Positions 25,660 through 33,326 of a stretch of 33,499 bases of DNA are shown here, one piece after another. Source of the stretch: Roseofilum acuticapitatum BLCC-M154 (lineage in GTDB: Bacteria > Cyanobacteriota > Cyanobacteriia > Cyanobacteriales > Desertifilaceae); contig NZ_JAQOSP010000106.1 of the NCBI RefSeq assembly GCF_030068475.1, positions 1-33,499 on the forward strand. The letters run 5' to 3'. Below the pieces are notes generated by a model. The model did no database searches. It saw only the letters and a list, made by a program, of their open reading frames with translations, and had not been told where the DNA came from. Within the stretch, counting starts at the first letter, position 1. Every line of letters starts with the position of its first letter. Both the position numbers and the translations under genes were made by a program.

Positions 25660-26461
25660 GATTTGTAAACTGGACTAAACTAGACCCACAATGTTTACAA
25701 AATTTAGCATCTGGATCGTGCAATAATAAGCCACAGTCCTGACATTCAACCCGCACTTTTTGAGCATCTTGAACAAAGTGTTTCACTAAGTCTCCAACTT
25801 GCCAAGGAATTAAGGTCACTCCAGTTAAAATCATGGCTAAGGTGATCCAGCGTCCTGCTTCGGAAAGGGGGGTAATATCCCCAAATCCTACAGTAGTCAT
25901 AGTCACAATACAGAAGTAAAGAGCGTCGAAAAAATGGCGAAAAGCTTGGGGATTGATGGCATGTTCAATCTGGTAAATTAAGCCAGAATAAACAAAAATA
26001 ATGGAAAAGAGGGTAAAGAAGATACGAGTAACAATCAGGTTATCTTCTGAGTCAATGATACCTAAAAAAGTTTTGGCCCGCAGATAGCGGAGAAGATGAA
26101 AGATCCGAAACCAAATTAGGTTTTCTGAGAATCCGATATGGATACTGAATAACCCCAAAATGAAGGGAATAAAGATGAAGAGATCGATTAGGGAATAAGG
26201 ACTTAAGAAATACTCTAGTTTCTGTTCAGCACACCAAAGGCGTAGCAGATATTCAAAAATAAAGATGATTAGAATACAGGTATTGGCTAGGGCTAAAACT
26301 TGATGGATATTTGGGGGTAGATCGTAGGTTTGAATAACAAAAATTGCGGAAGAGATCGAGACTAGGGTAATAATGCTGAGGTTGACAATTTTCCCGAATA
26401 GGGTCTCAATTCCTAACCATTGACTAAGGGTTTGACGTGGGGAAATGAACTCAGAAGTCAA
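25628..26461 (-). CDS. Six-helix potassium channel with C-terminal zinc ribbon
   Basis: The 277-residue protein has six membrane segments. The pore region carries the selectivity filter TMTTVGFGD between helices 5 and 6. The S4-like segment (WFRIFHLLRYLRAKTF) has three arginines and a lysine, fewer than strong voltage sensors. The cytoplasmic tail has a C4 zinc ribbon, CQDCGLLLHDPDAKFCKHCG, that could sense metal or redox state, or hold subunits together. The last ten residues after QFTN (HIKSGFRKRT) and the stop are encoded by the MITE-like element, so the original C-terminus was replaced at or after the ribbon. Potassium-channel identity rests on the filter. Confidence 0.9.
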   Translation of the reverse strand: MTSEFISPRQTLSQWLGIETLFGKIVNLSIITLVSISSAIFVIQTYDLPPNIHQVLALANTCILIIFIFEYLLRLWCAEQKLEYFLSPYSLIDLFIFIPFILGLFSIHIGFSENLIWFRIFHLLRYLRAKTFLGIIDSEDNLIVTRIFFTLFSIIFVYSGLIYQIEHAINPQAFRHFFDALYFCIVTMTTVGFGDITPLSEAGRWITLAMILTGVTLIPWQVGDLVKHFVQDAQKVRVECQDCGLLLHDPDAKFCKHCGSSLVQFTNHIKSGFRKRT

Positions 26462-26499
26462 AATAATTAATTATTAATAATGAATGCTTTATCAAGTCG

Positions 26500-26519
26500 G
26501 GTGGGTCAATGCCCACCCT
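26500..26519. repeat. 7-bp stem-loop, remnant repeat
   Basis: GGGTGGG and CCCACCC pair around a 6-base loop. It is preceded by TATCAAGTCGG, close to the end of the MITE family, so it may be a decayed copy. It lies between the channel start and the small secreted-protein gene. Confidence 0.6.
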
Positions 26520-26532
26520 ACCCATTCAGATC

Positions 26533-26928
26533 TTAGCCTACGGAGGTTAGAGTGCGATCGCCCGCTTCGCGATCCCTCTCGACTTCAGCCGTGACATCGG
26601 TAACTACCGTTTCCACTTCATACTCAACTTCTGGGGTTTCAGAAACTTCAGCATTGGCTTGAGCTGAACCCTTTTTGAGCATCATTCCCGCAGCGCCAAG
26701 TCCACCAATACCGGCTAAACCAGCAACTACAGCTAGAGGGTTAGGGCCATCACTGGTATGGGTATGGGGAGCTACATCACCGATCAGGGTATCGGAAGGC
26801 GTAGTTTCACTGCTCCCTTCACCAATAGACTTGCTCAGGAAGCAGCCTTGAGCGGAAGCACCAAAGACGGCCGTGGTGGCGATCGCCAAACCCATGACAC
26901 CGCCGACAAAGTAAGAAATTTTGCTCAT
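26533..26928 (-). CDS. Small secreted or membrane protein with Gly-rich helix
   Basis: No firm family. The 131-residue protein starts with a signal-like hydrophobic segment (FVGGVMGLAIATTAVFGASAQG). A Thr/Ser/His-rich spacer follows, then a glycine-rich hydrophobic helix (NPLAVVAGLAGIGGLGAAGMMLKK) as in WGxxGxxG-type cyanobacterial proteins. The tail is strongly acidic (EVSETPEVEYEVETVV...). It may be anchored in the membrane with an acidic tail exposed. The start ATG at 26928 follows a purine-poor stretch; no clear ribosome binding site. Confidence 0.65.
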   Translation of the reverse strand: MSKISYFVGGVMGLAIATTAVFGASAQGCFLSKSIGEGSSETTPSDTLIGDVAPHTHTSDGPNPLAVVAGLAGIGGLGAAGMMLKKGSAQANAEVSETPEVEYEVETVVTDVTAEVERDREAGDRTLTSVG

Positions 26929-27024
26929 ATATAAAAGGGTTAAATTAGGGTTTACATGAATTCAGATTAGGGTTTTACCCTAGAGCTTATTATGAATGAT
27001 GACCCATTTCACGGCAACTAACCG

Positions 27025-27195
27025 TTATCTGAGTAACACTTGTGCGACGACGGGAAAGTGATCGGAGATTAATACCCCTTGCCATGGCGATCGCTCAACT
27101 CTAACAGATAAGAGAGAACAGCGAGCATCATAGTAAAGGGTATCGACGGCATCCCAAGCTTGGCCGGTGAATTCATGATAAGTATTTTGTTCTGC
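27025..27195 (-). pseudogene. C-terminal remnant of an endonuclease/exonuclease/phosphatase family protein
   Basis: Immediately after the SDR stop, in the same frame, an open stretch of 56 codons reads AEQNTYHEFTGQAWDAVDTL, then YYDARCSLLSVRVERSPWQG, VLISDHFPVVAQVLLR and stop. The 'YHEFTG', 'D-T-L' and terminal 'SDHFPVVA' match the C-terminal end of the EEP (DNase I-like) fold, where SDH holds catalytic Asp and His. The N-terminal 200 or so residues, with the other active-site residues, are absent, and there is no start codon. This is the scar of a deletion that joined the SDR 3' end to the EEP tail. Confidence 0.7.
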
Positions 27196-28038
27196 TTACT
27201 CATTACTTAACAGGCGATCGCCATAGCGAAACTGATAACCCGCATCCTTGATTTTCTGATTAGAGACCCAAACATTATAGGGTCTGGGGTCGGGTAAACT
27301 AGCATCCCAAGTCACGGGAGGATAGTGATGTAATCTCAATAGGCGATCGAGGAAATCTTGACGAGTTAAATGGGCATCATCGACTAAATTATAAATACCC
27401 TGCAACCCTCGATCGCAACTATGGGCGATCGCGCCCACAATATCTTCTAGGTGAATCCAATTGGTGGCTTCTTGACCCGTTCCAGGGCGAACGGTTCCCG
27501 CCATCATGCGATAAATTTTAATCAATTCCCGGTTAGGGCCGTAAATTCCCCCCAAACGAAAAACGCAAACCTTACGATCCGGAGTTTGGGCACTCAAAAG
27601 TACCTGTTCCGTTTCGGCTAAAATTCTACCGTTATCAGAGACGGGAGCAACGGGAGTCATTTCATCAGCGCTCTTACCTTGGCGATCGCCATAGACTTGA
27701 TAACTGCTGGTATAAATAATCTGACGCACTTGGGGCGCGTTCTCTAGGGCACAAACCAGGCTTTGAGCCGTTCCCAAATAGGTATCCCGATAACCCTGTG
27801 GGCTGCGGTTAGTCCGTTTTGCCCCCACACTCAGAAGAATAATTTCCTGGTTTTGGATAAGACTCTGAAGTTCTGGGGTATTACTCCCCTCTAGAACAAT
27901 AACCTGATGGGCGATCGCTTCTAAATCCCTTACCCGCTCCGGTGTTGTTGTCGTCACCGTCACCCGATGCCCCCGATCGAGCCAATATCGACTACAGGCA
28001 CTTCCCACATAACCACATCCAATAATTGCAATTTTCAT
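27196..28038 (-). CDS. NAD(P)-dependent epimerase/dehydratase-like extended SDR
   Basis: The protein starts MKIAIIGCGYVGSACSRYWLDRGHRVTVTTTT, a Rossmann nucleotide-binding fold with GCGYVGSA in place of the standard GxxGxxG. Next are IILLSVGAKRTN and the active-site region IIYTSSYQVYGD. The usual Tyr-x3-Lys is not plain: SDNGRILAETEQVLL stands where YxxxK would be, so it may be an atypical SDR. Then FRLGGIYGPNREL and a sugar- or substrate-binding C-terminal half (NWIHLEDIVGAI) follow. I chose the ATG at 28038; the frame extends 13 residues upstream with no family features. Nucleoside-diphosphate-sugar modification is possible, but the substrate is unknown. The EEP remnant follows directly. 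Confidence 0.85.
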   Translation of the reverse strand: MKIAIIGCGYVGSACSRYWLDRGHRVTVTTTTPERVRDLEAIAHQVIVLEGSNTPELQSLIQNQEIILLSVGAKRTNRSPQGYRDTYLGTAQSLVCALENAPQVRQIIYTSSYQVYGDRQGKSADEMTPVAPVSDNGRILAETEQVLLSAQTPDRKVCVFRLGGIYGPNRELIKIYRMMAGTVRPGTGQEATNWIHLEDIVGAIAHSCDRGLQGIYNLVDDAHLTRQDFLDRLLRLHHYPPVTWDASLPDPRPYNVWVSNQKIKDAGYQFRYGDRLLSNE

Positions 28039-28107
28039 CCCTAAATTTCCACCCTGGGACTCTTGAATAAAGTTCACAATTTGTTGTATAGGATTTACAA
28101 ACGAGCT

Positions 28108-28129
28108 GTAAAACCCGATTAGGTTTTAC
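28108..28129. other. 8-bp perfect stem-loop upstream of the SDR gene
   Basis: GTAAAACC and GGTTTTAC pair perfectly around CGATTA, 70 bases upstream of the SDR ATG. It lacks a T-run and could be an operator or part of the transcript leader. Confidence 0.45.
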
Positions 28130-28210
28130 TCTACCACTAAAAAAGCTTCTGGAGCCTTGTTTTCTATTCCCGGTTTCCCGTTCGCTATTGTCTTTGGGAA
28201 CCCCTTGAGT

Positions 28211-28444
28211 TTACAACCCAAATATAATTGATCTATGGTTTTTCTCAAGGTAGGTGGCGATCGCATAAGCCGATGCTAGAGAAGTTACAATAACTTGATG
28301 GAACTTGCCCTTTTTGATCTCGTCAACCCTTGCATTGAACTGGGAATGATTATTCTTGGAGCCAAAATCAATGTAAACATAAAGCTTCTTTGCTCCTGAT
28401 CTGGTCAGGCGATCGCATGACTGTTCTAAAGCTCCCGTTTCTTT
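28211..28444 (-). pseudogene. Remnant of a serine site-specific recombinase (resolvase N-terminal domain, XisF-like)
   Basis: The minus strand has a 77-codon open stretch beginning after TAA-TAG: KETGALEQSCDRLTRSGAKK, LYVYIDFGSKNNHSQFNARV, DEIKKGKFHQVIVTSLAS. The order 'TGALEQ..DRL...GA...Y.D..S..K..R..F......I..G....V.VTSL' is that of the resolvase/invertase catalytic domain around residues 30-90. The N-terminal catalytic Ser segment and everything after the VTSL.R helix are missing: the expected Asp-Arg after VTSL reads Ala-Ser, and the frame then leads to a stop. No start codon is present. This sits in a 476-base gap (28078-28553) with no other gene. Confidence 0.55.
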
Positions 28445-28553
28445 CTATTACCCATTAGAGTTTAGCCTATCGGGTGAAGACTTTACCCATGACGCTATGC
28501 CACGGTAGAGAAACCTATCCAATCTGTTTGCCCAAAGGAGATGTATTCACACT

Positions 28554-29285
28554 ATGAACTTCAAATTTTTTCCTTCCTCCCTGAAATTCCTGGCACTTAT
28601 GCTCACTCCCGTTCTACTCGCTCCAGCAGTTCTTGCCCTAGAATTCCCTCCCACAGGTGGAGTTGGCGCTCCTACAGGAGGAAGTGCTGGGGGTGGAGTT
28701 AGGGGAGCTTCCGCTTGCGTCACCCCCCAAAATGGACTCTCCTTGATGGCTTTGAGACCCCCTCAACCTGACAATTATGTGGGTCAAACGGCTAGTAATA
28801 CCCCGACCATGTTCTTTTATGTGCCTAAAACCAAAGCACAATCGGCAGAATTTATTTTAGTCGATCGACAAGGCAATGATGTTTATACGGAAGAATTACA
28901 ACTCTCCAAAGATGGGGGTTTGGTGAGTGTCAAGATGAATTTACCCGAAGCAATGGGAGACTCAAACGAATATACCTGGCTCTTTGTTCTGGTTTGTAAT
29001 CCCAGTGACCGAGGAGCGGATGAATCCATTCAAGGGCAGATTCGCCAGATTACCTTAGATCCCAGTGTAATAGCAGATTTGGAAGCCGCCCAAGCTGAAG
29101 AAGACTTACTCAAACAAGCAGAGCTGCTGGCCCAAGCTAAAGTTTGGTATGATAGCCTAGCGATCGCCGCTCAATTGCGGGATTTAGATGCTGGCCCTTG
29201 GGAAAGTCTCTTGAAATCCGTAGGTTTGGATAAATTAACCCAAACCCCCATCCTTTCCTTGGAAAGTATCACCGGAAATCCTTAG
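28554..29285 (+). CDS. DUF928 domain protein
   Basis: The 243-residue protein has a signal peptide (LKFLALMLTPVLLAPAVLAL) and a Gly/Thr-rich stretch. The DUF928 body follows: CVTPQNGLSLMALRPPQPDNYVGQTASNTPTMFFYVP, then WLFVLVCNPSDRG and KVWYDSLAIAAQLRD. DUF928 proteins are cyanobacterial exported proteins, often next to CHASE2-domain signalling proteins. Here one lies 70 bases upstream of a CHASE2 cyclase on the same strand, so it may supply or modify the signal for the periplasmic CHASE2 sensor. A GGAGAT purine run precedes the ATG. Biochemical function is unknown. Confidence 0.9.
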   Translation: MNFKFFPSSLKFLALMLTPVLLAPAVLALEFPPTGGVGAPTGGSAGGGVRGASACVTPQNGLSLMALRPPQPDNYVGQTASNTPTMFFYVPKTKAQSAEFILVDRQGNDVYTEELQLSKDGGLVSVKMNLPEAMGDSNEYTWLFVLVCNPSDRGADESIQGQIRQITLDPSVIADLEAAQAEEDLLKQAELLAQAKVWYDSLAIAAQLRDLDAGPWESLLKSVGLDKLTQTPILSLESITGNP

Positions 29286-29355
29286 CATTGTTCAGTATTG
29301 TAGGGTGCGTACTTCACATGCAGCATAACGGAAGACTACTGTAACCCTAGGTTCT

Positions 29356-31593
29356 ATGTGGCAAACAATTAAAGATTGGTTATGGCAACAGCGAGGAGTC
29401 TGGATTGCGACTCCTTCAATAACCTTTGTGGTCATTCTGTTGCGATTAATGGGCGCTCTACAAGGGGGAGAATTGGCCCTATTTGATCTGTATATGCGCT
29501 GGCGGCCCCTAGAACCTCGCGATCCCCGGATTGTGATTGTGGGTATTGATGAAGCCGATGTGCAAGCCATTGGTCAGGCCATTATTCCCGATCGGATTTA
29601 TGCCAATCTTCTCCAGAAGTTAATTGCGATGGAACCTAGGGCGATTGGTTTGGATATTTACCGGGATTTACCAGTTGAACCCGGACATCAAGCTCTAGTA
29701 GAAGTGTTTGAGAATACGAACTATTTAATCGGTATTCAAAAGGCTGTAGGAGATGACCAGCGCGATCGCGTCGATCCCCCTCCTGCCTTAAAAGCCAAAA
29801 ACCAGGTAGGAGCCAATGATTTATTGCCCGATGCCGATAGTAAGGTGCGTCGGGCATTAGTGTCTTTAGATACTCCAGAAGGGGAAACCATTTATGGTCT
29901 CCCTCTTTATCTAGCCCTTCTATATCTGCAACCAGAAGGAATTGGGCCTGAAGTCGTAGGTGAAAAAACTTGGCGGTTAGGAAAAACGGTTTTTGCTCCG
30001 ATTCCAGCCAATATAGGAGCCTATTTGGGTGAAGCAGAGGGTGGATATCAACTCATGCTCAATTATCACGGGCCCAGTCAATCCTTTGAGACCGTTTCCC
30101 TGATGGATGTCTTGCAAGATCGAGTCCCCAAAGATTGGGCTAAAGATCGTATTGTTTTAATTGGTGCAGTAGGAGAATCCTTTCAAGACCTCTTTCCTAC
30201 ACCCTATACCCGGACTCCCTCCCAACGGATGGCAGGGGTAGAAATTCATGCCAATATTACCAGCATGATTCTCAGATCTGCCCTAGAAGGACGACCCCTG
30301 ATTAAAAGTTGGAATGAGATCGGTGAAAACCTCTGGATTCTCTTCTGGGCTTGGGTTGGAGCAGTTTTAACCTGGAGATTACGCCATAGCGGAGGCTTAA
30401 ATACCTCTACCATTCGTAAGGCGATCGCCCCGATCGCTACCCTTCCCCTGTTAATCCTGACAACCTATGGAGCCTTTTTAATCGGATGGTGGTTACCGGT
30501 AGTTCCCTCCATTCTTAGTTTAGTTGGCTCCTTTGTAGCCATTACAGGCTATATTGCCCGCAGTGCCGGAGATATTCGCAAAACCTTTGGCCGCTATCTG
30601 AGCCAGGAAATCGTCGCTACCCTATTAGAGCATCCCGAAGGACTAAAGTTAGGTGGTGAACGACGCAAAATCACCATCCTCACTTCCGATTTGCGAGGCT
30701 TTACCGCTCTGTCTGAACGCCTTTCCCCAGAGGAAGTTATTAAAATTCTCAACTTTTATCTCGGCTACATGGCCGATGTCATTACTGAATATCAGGGAAC
30801 CATTGATGAGTTTATGGGGGATGGCATTTTGGTCTTGTTTGGCGCTCCCATTCCCCGTGAAGATGACGCTCAAAGGGCGATCGCCTGTGCCGTAGCCATG
30901 CAACTGGCCATGAAACCAGTGAATGTGCAGATGAAGGAATGGGGCCTATCTTCCCTAGAAATGGGAGTTGGGATCAATACAGGTGAGGTCGTTGTCGGTA
31001 ATATTGGTTCCGAGAAACGTACAAAATACGGTGTCGTCGGCTCTCAAGTCAATTTGACTTATCGTATTGAATCTTACACGACTGCCGGACAAATTTTAGT
31101 CTCTGAATCGACCCTCATAGAAGCCGGCCCAGAGGTCAAAATTAATAGCGAAAAACAAGTCACACCCAAGGGCGTAAAAACTCCAATTACTATCTATGAT
31201 ATTGGCGGAATTGCCGGCCAGTACCAGCTTTATCTACCCAAAGAAGAAGAGCATTTCTTTCCCTTACCCCAAGCCATTCCTCTTCAGTATGCTCTGCTGG
31301 AGGGCAAGAATATCAGCGATCGAGTCAACCAGGGTGAGTTAATTGCCCTATCAGAAAAAGGGGCAACTATTCTGATTAATCCAGAGTATGCGGATCAAAT
31401 CCCCTCCGGATTAACCAACTTAAAAATAAATTTCTTTAAGGATGAGCAACCGGAAAATAGAGAAGATGTTTATGCCAAAGTGCTAGATAACCCTCAGTCT
31501 AAGGATCGGTTTTCGATCCGCTTTACCTCCAAACCGCCCCCTGTAGAAGCTAAGTTAAAGACCTTATATCAGGCGATCGTTAAACCTTCGTAA
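29356..31593 (+). CDS. CHASE2-domain class III nucleotidyl cyclase, guanylate-type (Cya2-like)
   Basis: The 745-residue protein has an N-terminal anchor helix, a periplasmic CHASE2 sensor (about 40-310), three hydrophobic segments (about 325-400), and a class III cyclase domain (about 430-600). A C-terminal region of about 130 residues (PilZ-like in length) follows. Metal-binding residues Asp445 (TSDLRGF) and Asp489 (FMGDG) and the transition-state Asn566 and Arg570 are intact, so it should be active. The purine-selecting position is Glu485, not the Lys of adenylate cyclases, and the partner is Gly559. That matches the guanylate cyclase Cya2 of Synechocystis, which also has a CHASE2 domain. 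It probably makes cGMP in response to an external signal. It is cotranscribed with the DUF928 gene. Confidence 0.85.
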   Translation: MWQTIKDWLWQQRGVWIATPSITFVVILLRLMGALQGGELALFDLYMRWRPLEPRDPRIVIVGIDEADVQAIGQAIIPDRIYANLLQKLIAMEPRAIGLDIYRDLPVEPGHQALVEVFENTNYLIGIQKAVGDDQRDRVDPPPALKAKNQVGANDLLPDADSKVRRALVSLDTPEGETIYGLPLYLALLYLQPEGIGPEVVGEKTWRLGKTVFAPIPANIGAYLGEAEGGYQLMLNYHGPSQSFETVSLMDVLQDRVPKDWAKDRIVLIGAVGESFQDLFPTPYTRTPSQRMAGVEIHANITSMILRSALEGRPLIKSWNEIGENLWILFWAWVGAVLTWRLRHSGGLNTSTIRKAIAPIATLPLLILTTYGAFLIGWWLPVVPSILSLVGSFVAITGYIARSAGDIRKTFGRYLSQEIVATLLEHPEGLKLGGERRKITILTSDLRGFTALSERLSPEEVIKILNFYLGYMADVITEYQGTIDEFMGDGILVLFGAPIPREDDAQRAIACAVAMQLAMKPVNVQMKEWGLSSLEMGVGINTGEVVVGNIGSEKRTKYGVVGSQVNLTYRIESYTTAGQILVSESTLIEAGPEVKINSEKQVTPKGVKTPITIYDIGGIAGQYQLYLPKEEEHFFPLPQAIPLQYALLEGKNISDRVNQGELIALSEKGATILINPEYADQIPSGLTNLKINFFKDEQPENREDVYAKVLDNPQSKDRFSIRFTSKPPPVEAKLKTLYQAIVKPS

Positions 31594-31742
31594 TTCAATC
31601 TGAATCTTCGGTTATAGACAGCTCTAAAAGTGTCACACCCTCTAGAAACAATTCACGGATACCCTTCGACTGGGGGGGTACTGGAGAACAGAACACCTCT
31701 CTTGTACACTGCTTACATTAAGTCTACTCACCAATAACCATT

Positions 31743-32999
31743 ATGAATAAATCACTCCTCTCTCGTTTAGCTGCTATTGCCACCACCACAGTCGTTGGGA
31801 TGACGACATGGGTATCGATTGCTCGCGCCTTCTTCGATCATACTGAAGTCACACAAGAGAATTTTATTGCGATCGCAGCTCCACGAGGAACCAGCGCCCA
31901 TCAACTCCTCATTTTGGAACAAAAATCCAACACCCGTCAATGTTGGAGTGAAAGCGGCCAAAGCCCCACCATTGTTAATCCCCTTCTACTTAATTTTGAC
32001 TTTACTGGTATTTGTGGTCGCAGTACCGATAGTAACGGCTTTTCTATTCGCGTTGATAATCAAGATCTTGCCCTCCAGTACAGCCTGCGGATTGTTAATC
32101 GCAACAACGATTTAGTCTTAGTTGGCTCATCCAACACTCCAGGAGGCCCAGAAATAGAAATTGGTCGCACCTATGGCGCAACCTCCGATTTTGCCAAAAT
32201 TTATCTCAATCCCGGTTGGCGCTTTGCCAAACGCTCCTATGAAGGCCAAACCCTCGGCCATGTTTATCTACTCAACGATCAACAACTGAGTGCATTGATT
32301 GGTACATCTCCCAATCCAGTTGATCCCAACCCGGTTGATCCTAACCCAGTTGATCCCAATCCTCCTGCACCCACCACTCCCAGTTTCAAAGATATTGCCA
32401 ATGACATTTATGCCACGGAAATCAATCAAGCAGTCGATATCGGCTTTATTTCTGGTTTTGCCGAAGACAGCACCTTCCGTCCCCAAAATCCCCTCACACG
32501 CGAACAATTAGTCTCCATGGTTTTAGAATCTCTCAAAACCATTCCGGGCACTAACGTGAACATCCCCACAGCTACCGCCACATCTCCCTATCCTGATGTT
32601 GCCTCCTCTCGATGGAGTTCCGCCAAAATCAAATGGGCAAAAGACAACAATATTGTCAGTGGATACACAAATGGTACATTCAAACCCGCCCAATCCGTCA
32701 CCCGTGCAGAATTAATGGCTGTCCAACGTCGTGCAGCCGAATTTGCCCGTAAAACCAGTGCTTTAAATCCCCAACTCGAAGCCAAACAAAATCCCCAATC
32801 CTTTAGCGACATTAACAATCATTGGGCTTCTGATCTCATTACCCAAATGTCTACCTATTGCTCTGTCGCTTCCCCATTAAATGAATCTGGGACTCGGTTT
32901 GTTCCCAATGATAATGCTCGTCGCAACTACGCAGCAGCAGCCACATTACGGATGCTCAACTGTGTCACATCGGATATTACCACCGCTTCTGCTCAGTAG
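31743..32999 (+). CDS. DUF3747 and S-layer homology (SLH) domain protein
   Basis: The 418-residue exported protein has a signal peptide (LLSRLAAIATTTVVGMTTWVSIARA) and then a DUF3747 domain (about 32-190, with CWSESGQSP, LLLNFDFTGICGRSTDSNGF, NPGWRFAKRSYEGQTLGHVY). A repeat linker of NPVDP units comes next. SLH motifs begin SFKDIANDIYATEINQAVDIGFISGFAEDSTFRPQNPLTREQLV, with a second at YPDVASSRWSSAKIKWAKDNNIVSGYTNGTFKPAQSVTRAELM and a third, poorer one near FSDINNHWASDLI. SLH domains bind pyruvylated cell-wall polymer or peptidoglycan, so the protein is a cell-surface or periplasmic, wall-attached protein. It is preceded by a 149-base spacer and followed by a terminator. Confidence 0.93.
   Translation: MNKSLLSRLAAIATTTVVGMTTWVSIARAFFDHTEVTQENFIAIAAPRGTSAHQLLILEQKSNTRQCWSESGQSPTIVNPLLLNFDFTGICGRSTDSNGFSIRVDNQDLALQYSLRIVNRNNDLVLVGSSNTPGGPEIEIGRTYGATSDFAKIYLNPGWRFAKRSYEGQTLGHVYLLNDQQLSALIGTSPNPVDPNPVDPNPVDPNPPAPTTPSFKDIANDIYATEINQAVDIGFISGFAEDSTFRPQNPLTREQLVSMVLESLKTIPGTNVNIPTATATSPYPDVASSRWSSAKIKWAKDNNIVSGYTNGTFKPAQSVTRAELMAVQRRAAEFARKTSALNPQLEAKQNPQSFSDINNHWASDLITQMSTYCSVASPLNESGTRFVPNDNARRNYAAAATLRMLNCVTSDITTASAQ
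32314..32358 (+). repeat. Three 15-bp tandem repeats encoding NPVDP
   Basis: Units AATCCAGTTGATCCC, AACCCGGTTGATCCT and AACCCAGTTGATCCC lie in tandem in the linker of the SLH gene, with a partial fourth unit after them. Such in-frame repeats can change length by slippage, varying the distance between DUF3747 and the SLH domains. Confidence 0.85.
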
Positions 33000-33033
33000 A
33001 CTTCAATCCGTATTGAGGTAAACACCTTGATAG

Positions 33034-33066
33034 AGAGGAGGGCACTTAAGTCTTCCTCTTTTTTGT
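33034..33066 (+). terminator. Intrinsic terminator of the SLH gene
   Basis: AGAGGAGG and CTTCCTCT pair with one G-U wobble around a 10-base loop, followed by a T-run. It lies about 35 bases after the SLH stop. Confidence 0.75.
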
Positions 33067-33205
33067 ATCTGTTTCAGCCATGATACAGAAGGCTTAACCC
33101 CAAACCTCCCCATAGTAACTCTATTGAGATAGAACCAGCATCTCGCATCGTGCTTTTGGATAATTTAACTAAGCATTTAGACTTATTTTACGAAACCAGA
33201 GCTAG

Positions 33206-33232
33206 ATCGCTTGTCAGAGCGATATTTTTTTT
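33206..33232 (+). terminator. Second hairpin with long T-run
   Basis: ATCGCT and AGCGAT form a 6-bp stem with a 6-base loop, followed by A and eight T. It lies 65 bases before a strong promoter and may insulate the downstream transcription unit. Confidence 0.65.
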
Positions 33233-33296
33233 GTTTGCTGGAACCCTTGATTTCATTAGGTTTTCAGTAAATTTCAAAAAAAGTTTCAAAAAAGGG

Positions 33297-33326
33297 TTGA
33301 CAAGGAAGGGGAAGATTGGCTATATT
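33297..33326 (+). promoter_or_regulatory. Strong sigma-70 promoter, probably of an rRNA operon
   Basis: TTGACA (33297-33302) and TATATT (33321-33326) are separated by 18 bases. Two A-tracts with TTTCAAAAAA lie immediately upstream (33273-33293), like an UP element. No reading frame with a recognised product follows; the 63-residue frame running through the promoter is not convincing. Confidence 0.75.

Noticed and set aside
29292-29570. Minus-strand frame of 92 residues at the cyclase start
   Set aside because: It lies opposite the 5' end of the CHASE2 cyclase, is low in family features, and has a Ser/Arg-rich shadow composition.
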